Assembly (NCBI GenBank): GCA_024641805.1
Contig: JAHECJ010000103.1
Location: 1-5,612, forward strand
Length of the DNA stretch: 5,612 bases
Source: Desulfococcus sp.
Lineage (GTDB): Bacteria; Desulfobacterota; Desulfobacteria; Desulfobacterales; Desulfosalsimonadaceae
Reading direction: 5' to 3'
Shown here: piece by piece, positions 4,960 to 5,612 of the stretch
How the letters are laid out: each line of letters begins with the position of its first letter
Numbering within the stretch: position 1 is the first letter of the stretch
The notes under the pieces: generated by a model
What the model was told of the DNA's origin: nothing
Database searches by the model: none
The model's input: the letters and a program-made list of their open reading frames with translations, nothing else
Position numbers and translations under genes: made by a program

Positions 4960-5612
4960 ATGGGAAGTGAAATCTATTTTACCAAAGACCATGAGCTGGT
5001 GCGCAAGGCCGTCAGGGATTTTGTCAACCGGGAAATCAATCCGAATGTGGATGAGTGGGAGGAGAAAGGCATCGCCCCCCTGCACGAACTTTTCAAAAAA
5101 ATGGGGGATCTTGGATTTCTCGGCATCCGGTATGATGAAAAATATGGCGGGGAGGGTCTGGATTACTGGTATGAAACCGTGGTCATGGAAGAACTGGCCC
5201 GTATCCGATGTGGAGGCATTCCCATGGCCATTGCGGTCCAGATGAGCATGGCCACACCCGCCATTGAAGAATTCGGCAGTGAGTATTTAAAGGAAACCTA
5301 TTTAAAGCCCGCCATCAAGGGGGAAATGGTATCCGCCATCGCTGTCACCGAACCGGATGCCGGCTCCGATGTAGCGGCGCTTAAAACATTTGCAAAAAAA
5401 GACGGTGATTCATATATCTTAAATGGTTCCAAAACCTATATCACCAACGGCACTCAGGCGGACTTTCTCACCCTGCTGGCCCGCACCAGCGAGCAATCGG
5501 GATACCATTCCTTCAGCCTGTTTGTGGTTCCCACAAACCTGCCGGGATTTAAGGTCAGCCGCAAACTGGATAAGATGGGCATGCGAAGCAGTGATACCGC
5601 GGAACTGTATTT
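4960..5612 (+). CDS. Acyl-CoA dehydrogenase (3' partial)
   Basis: FAD-dependent enzyme that introduces the alpha-beta double bond into acyl-CoA and passes electrons to electron-transfer flavoprotein. The window holds 217 codons of an expected ~385; the frame is open at the right edge. Residues 1-115 are the helical N-terminal domain (FTKDHELVRKAVRDFVNREI, then LGFLGIRYDEKYGGEGLDY at 51-69). The middle beta-domain has the family signature AVTEPDAGSDVAA (128-140) and the flavin-contact segment TYITNGTQADF (159-169), where a Tyr replaces the common Trp. MGMRSSDTAELY (206-217) marks the substrate and flavin region and is shared with citronellyl-CoA (AtuD) and isovaleryl-type enzymes. The C-terminal helical domain, with the catalytic base Glu, is outside. 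In the cluster it would make the enoyl-CoA that the carboxylase uses. A terminator separates it from the AtuA-like gene, so it may have its own expression control. Confidence 0.94.
   Translation, partial: MGSEIYFTKDHELVRKAVRDFVNREINPNVDEWEEKGIAPLHELFKKMGDLGFLGIRYDEKYGGEGLDYWYETVVMEELARIRCGGIPMAIAVQMSMATPAIEEFGSEYLKETYLKPAIKGEMVSAIAVTEPDAGSDVAALKTFAKKDGDSYILNGSKTYITNGTQADFLTLLARTSEQSGYHSFSLFVVPTNLPGFKVSRKLDKMGMRSSDTAELY

Noticed and set aside
4955..5245. A 96-codon plus-strand frame starting at the ATG at 4955
   Set aside because: It overlaps the acyl-CoA dehydrogenase in another frame, its ATG abuts the ribosome binding site, and the product has no family features.

Overview
The window is a stretch of a bacterial chromosome of roughly balanced GC content carrying a plus-strand catabolic gene cluster for acyl-CoA carboxylation. 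Five protein genes run in one direction. They are a biotin carboxylase subunit (5' end outside the window), a separate biotin carboxyl carrier protein, an enoyl-CoA hydratase/isomerase family protein, a DUF1446/AtuA-family protein and an acyl-CoA dehydrogenase (3' end outside the window). The split carboxylase alpha subunit, the gene content and the style of the intergenic repeats suggest a Desulfobacterota (former Deltaproteobacteria) lineage such as Desulfobacterales. That assignment is inference from recall, not a database result.

Layout. 2-1330 is biotin carboxylase. 1331-1499 is a spacer with a roughly 97-bp imperfect palindrome (MITE-like). 1500-2030 is the carrier protein with an AMKME biotinylation site. 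2031-2197 is a spacer with a hairpin built from inverted tandem heptamers. 2198-2977 is the hydratase. An 11-nt gap leads to atuA-like at 2989-4761. 4762-4959 is a spacer with a second heptamer hairpin followed by a compact intrinsic terminator. 4960 to the window end is the acyl-CoA dehydrogenase.

How the genes may work together. In the leucine (liu) and acyclic terpene (atu) routes, an acyl-CoA dehydrogenase forms a 3-methyl-branched 2-enoyl-CoA. A biotin-dependent carboxylase then carboxylates the gamma carbon, and a crotonase-family hydratase adds water to give a 3-hydroxy-3-methylglutaryl-type CoA ester for a lyase. Three of these activities and the AtuA-family protein are adjacent here. 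The carboxyltransferase (beta) subunit and a lyase are not visible and would be expected in the flanks. The actual substrate (methylcrotonyl-CoA, geranyl-CoA, a propionyl/acetyl-CoA-type substrate or another) cannot be decided from this window.

The coding part looks like a known type of metabolic operon. The less ordinary material is between the genes: three of the four junctions carry a folded repeat element, and two of these are made of the same degenerate 7-bp unit.
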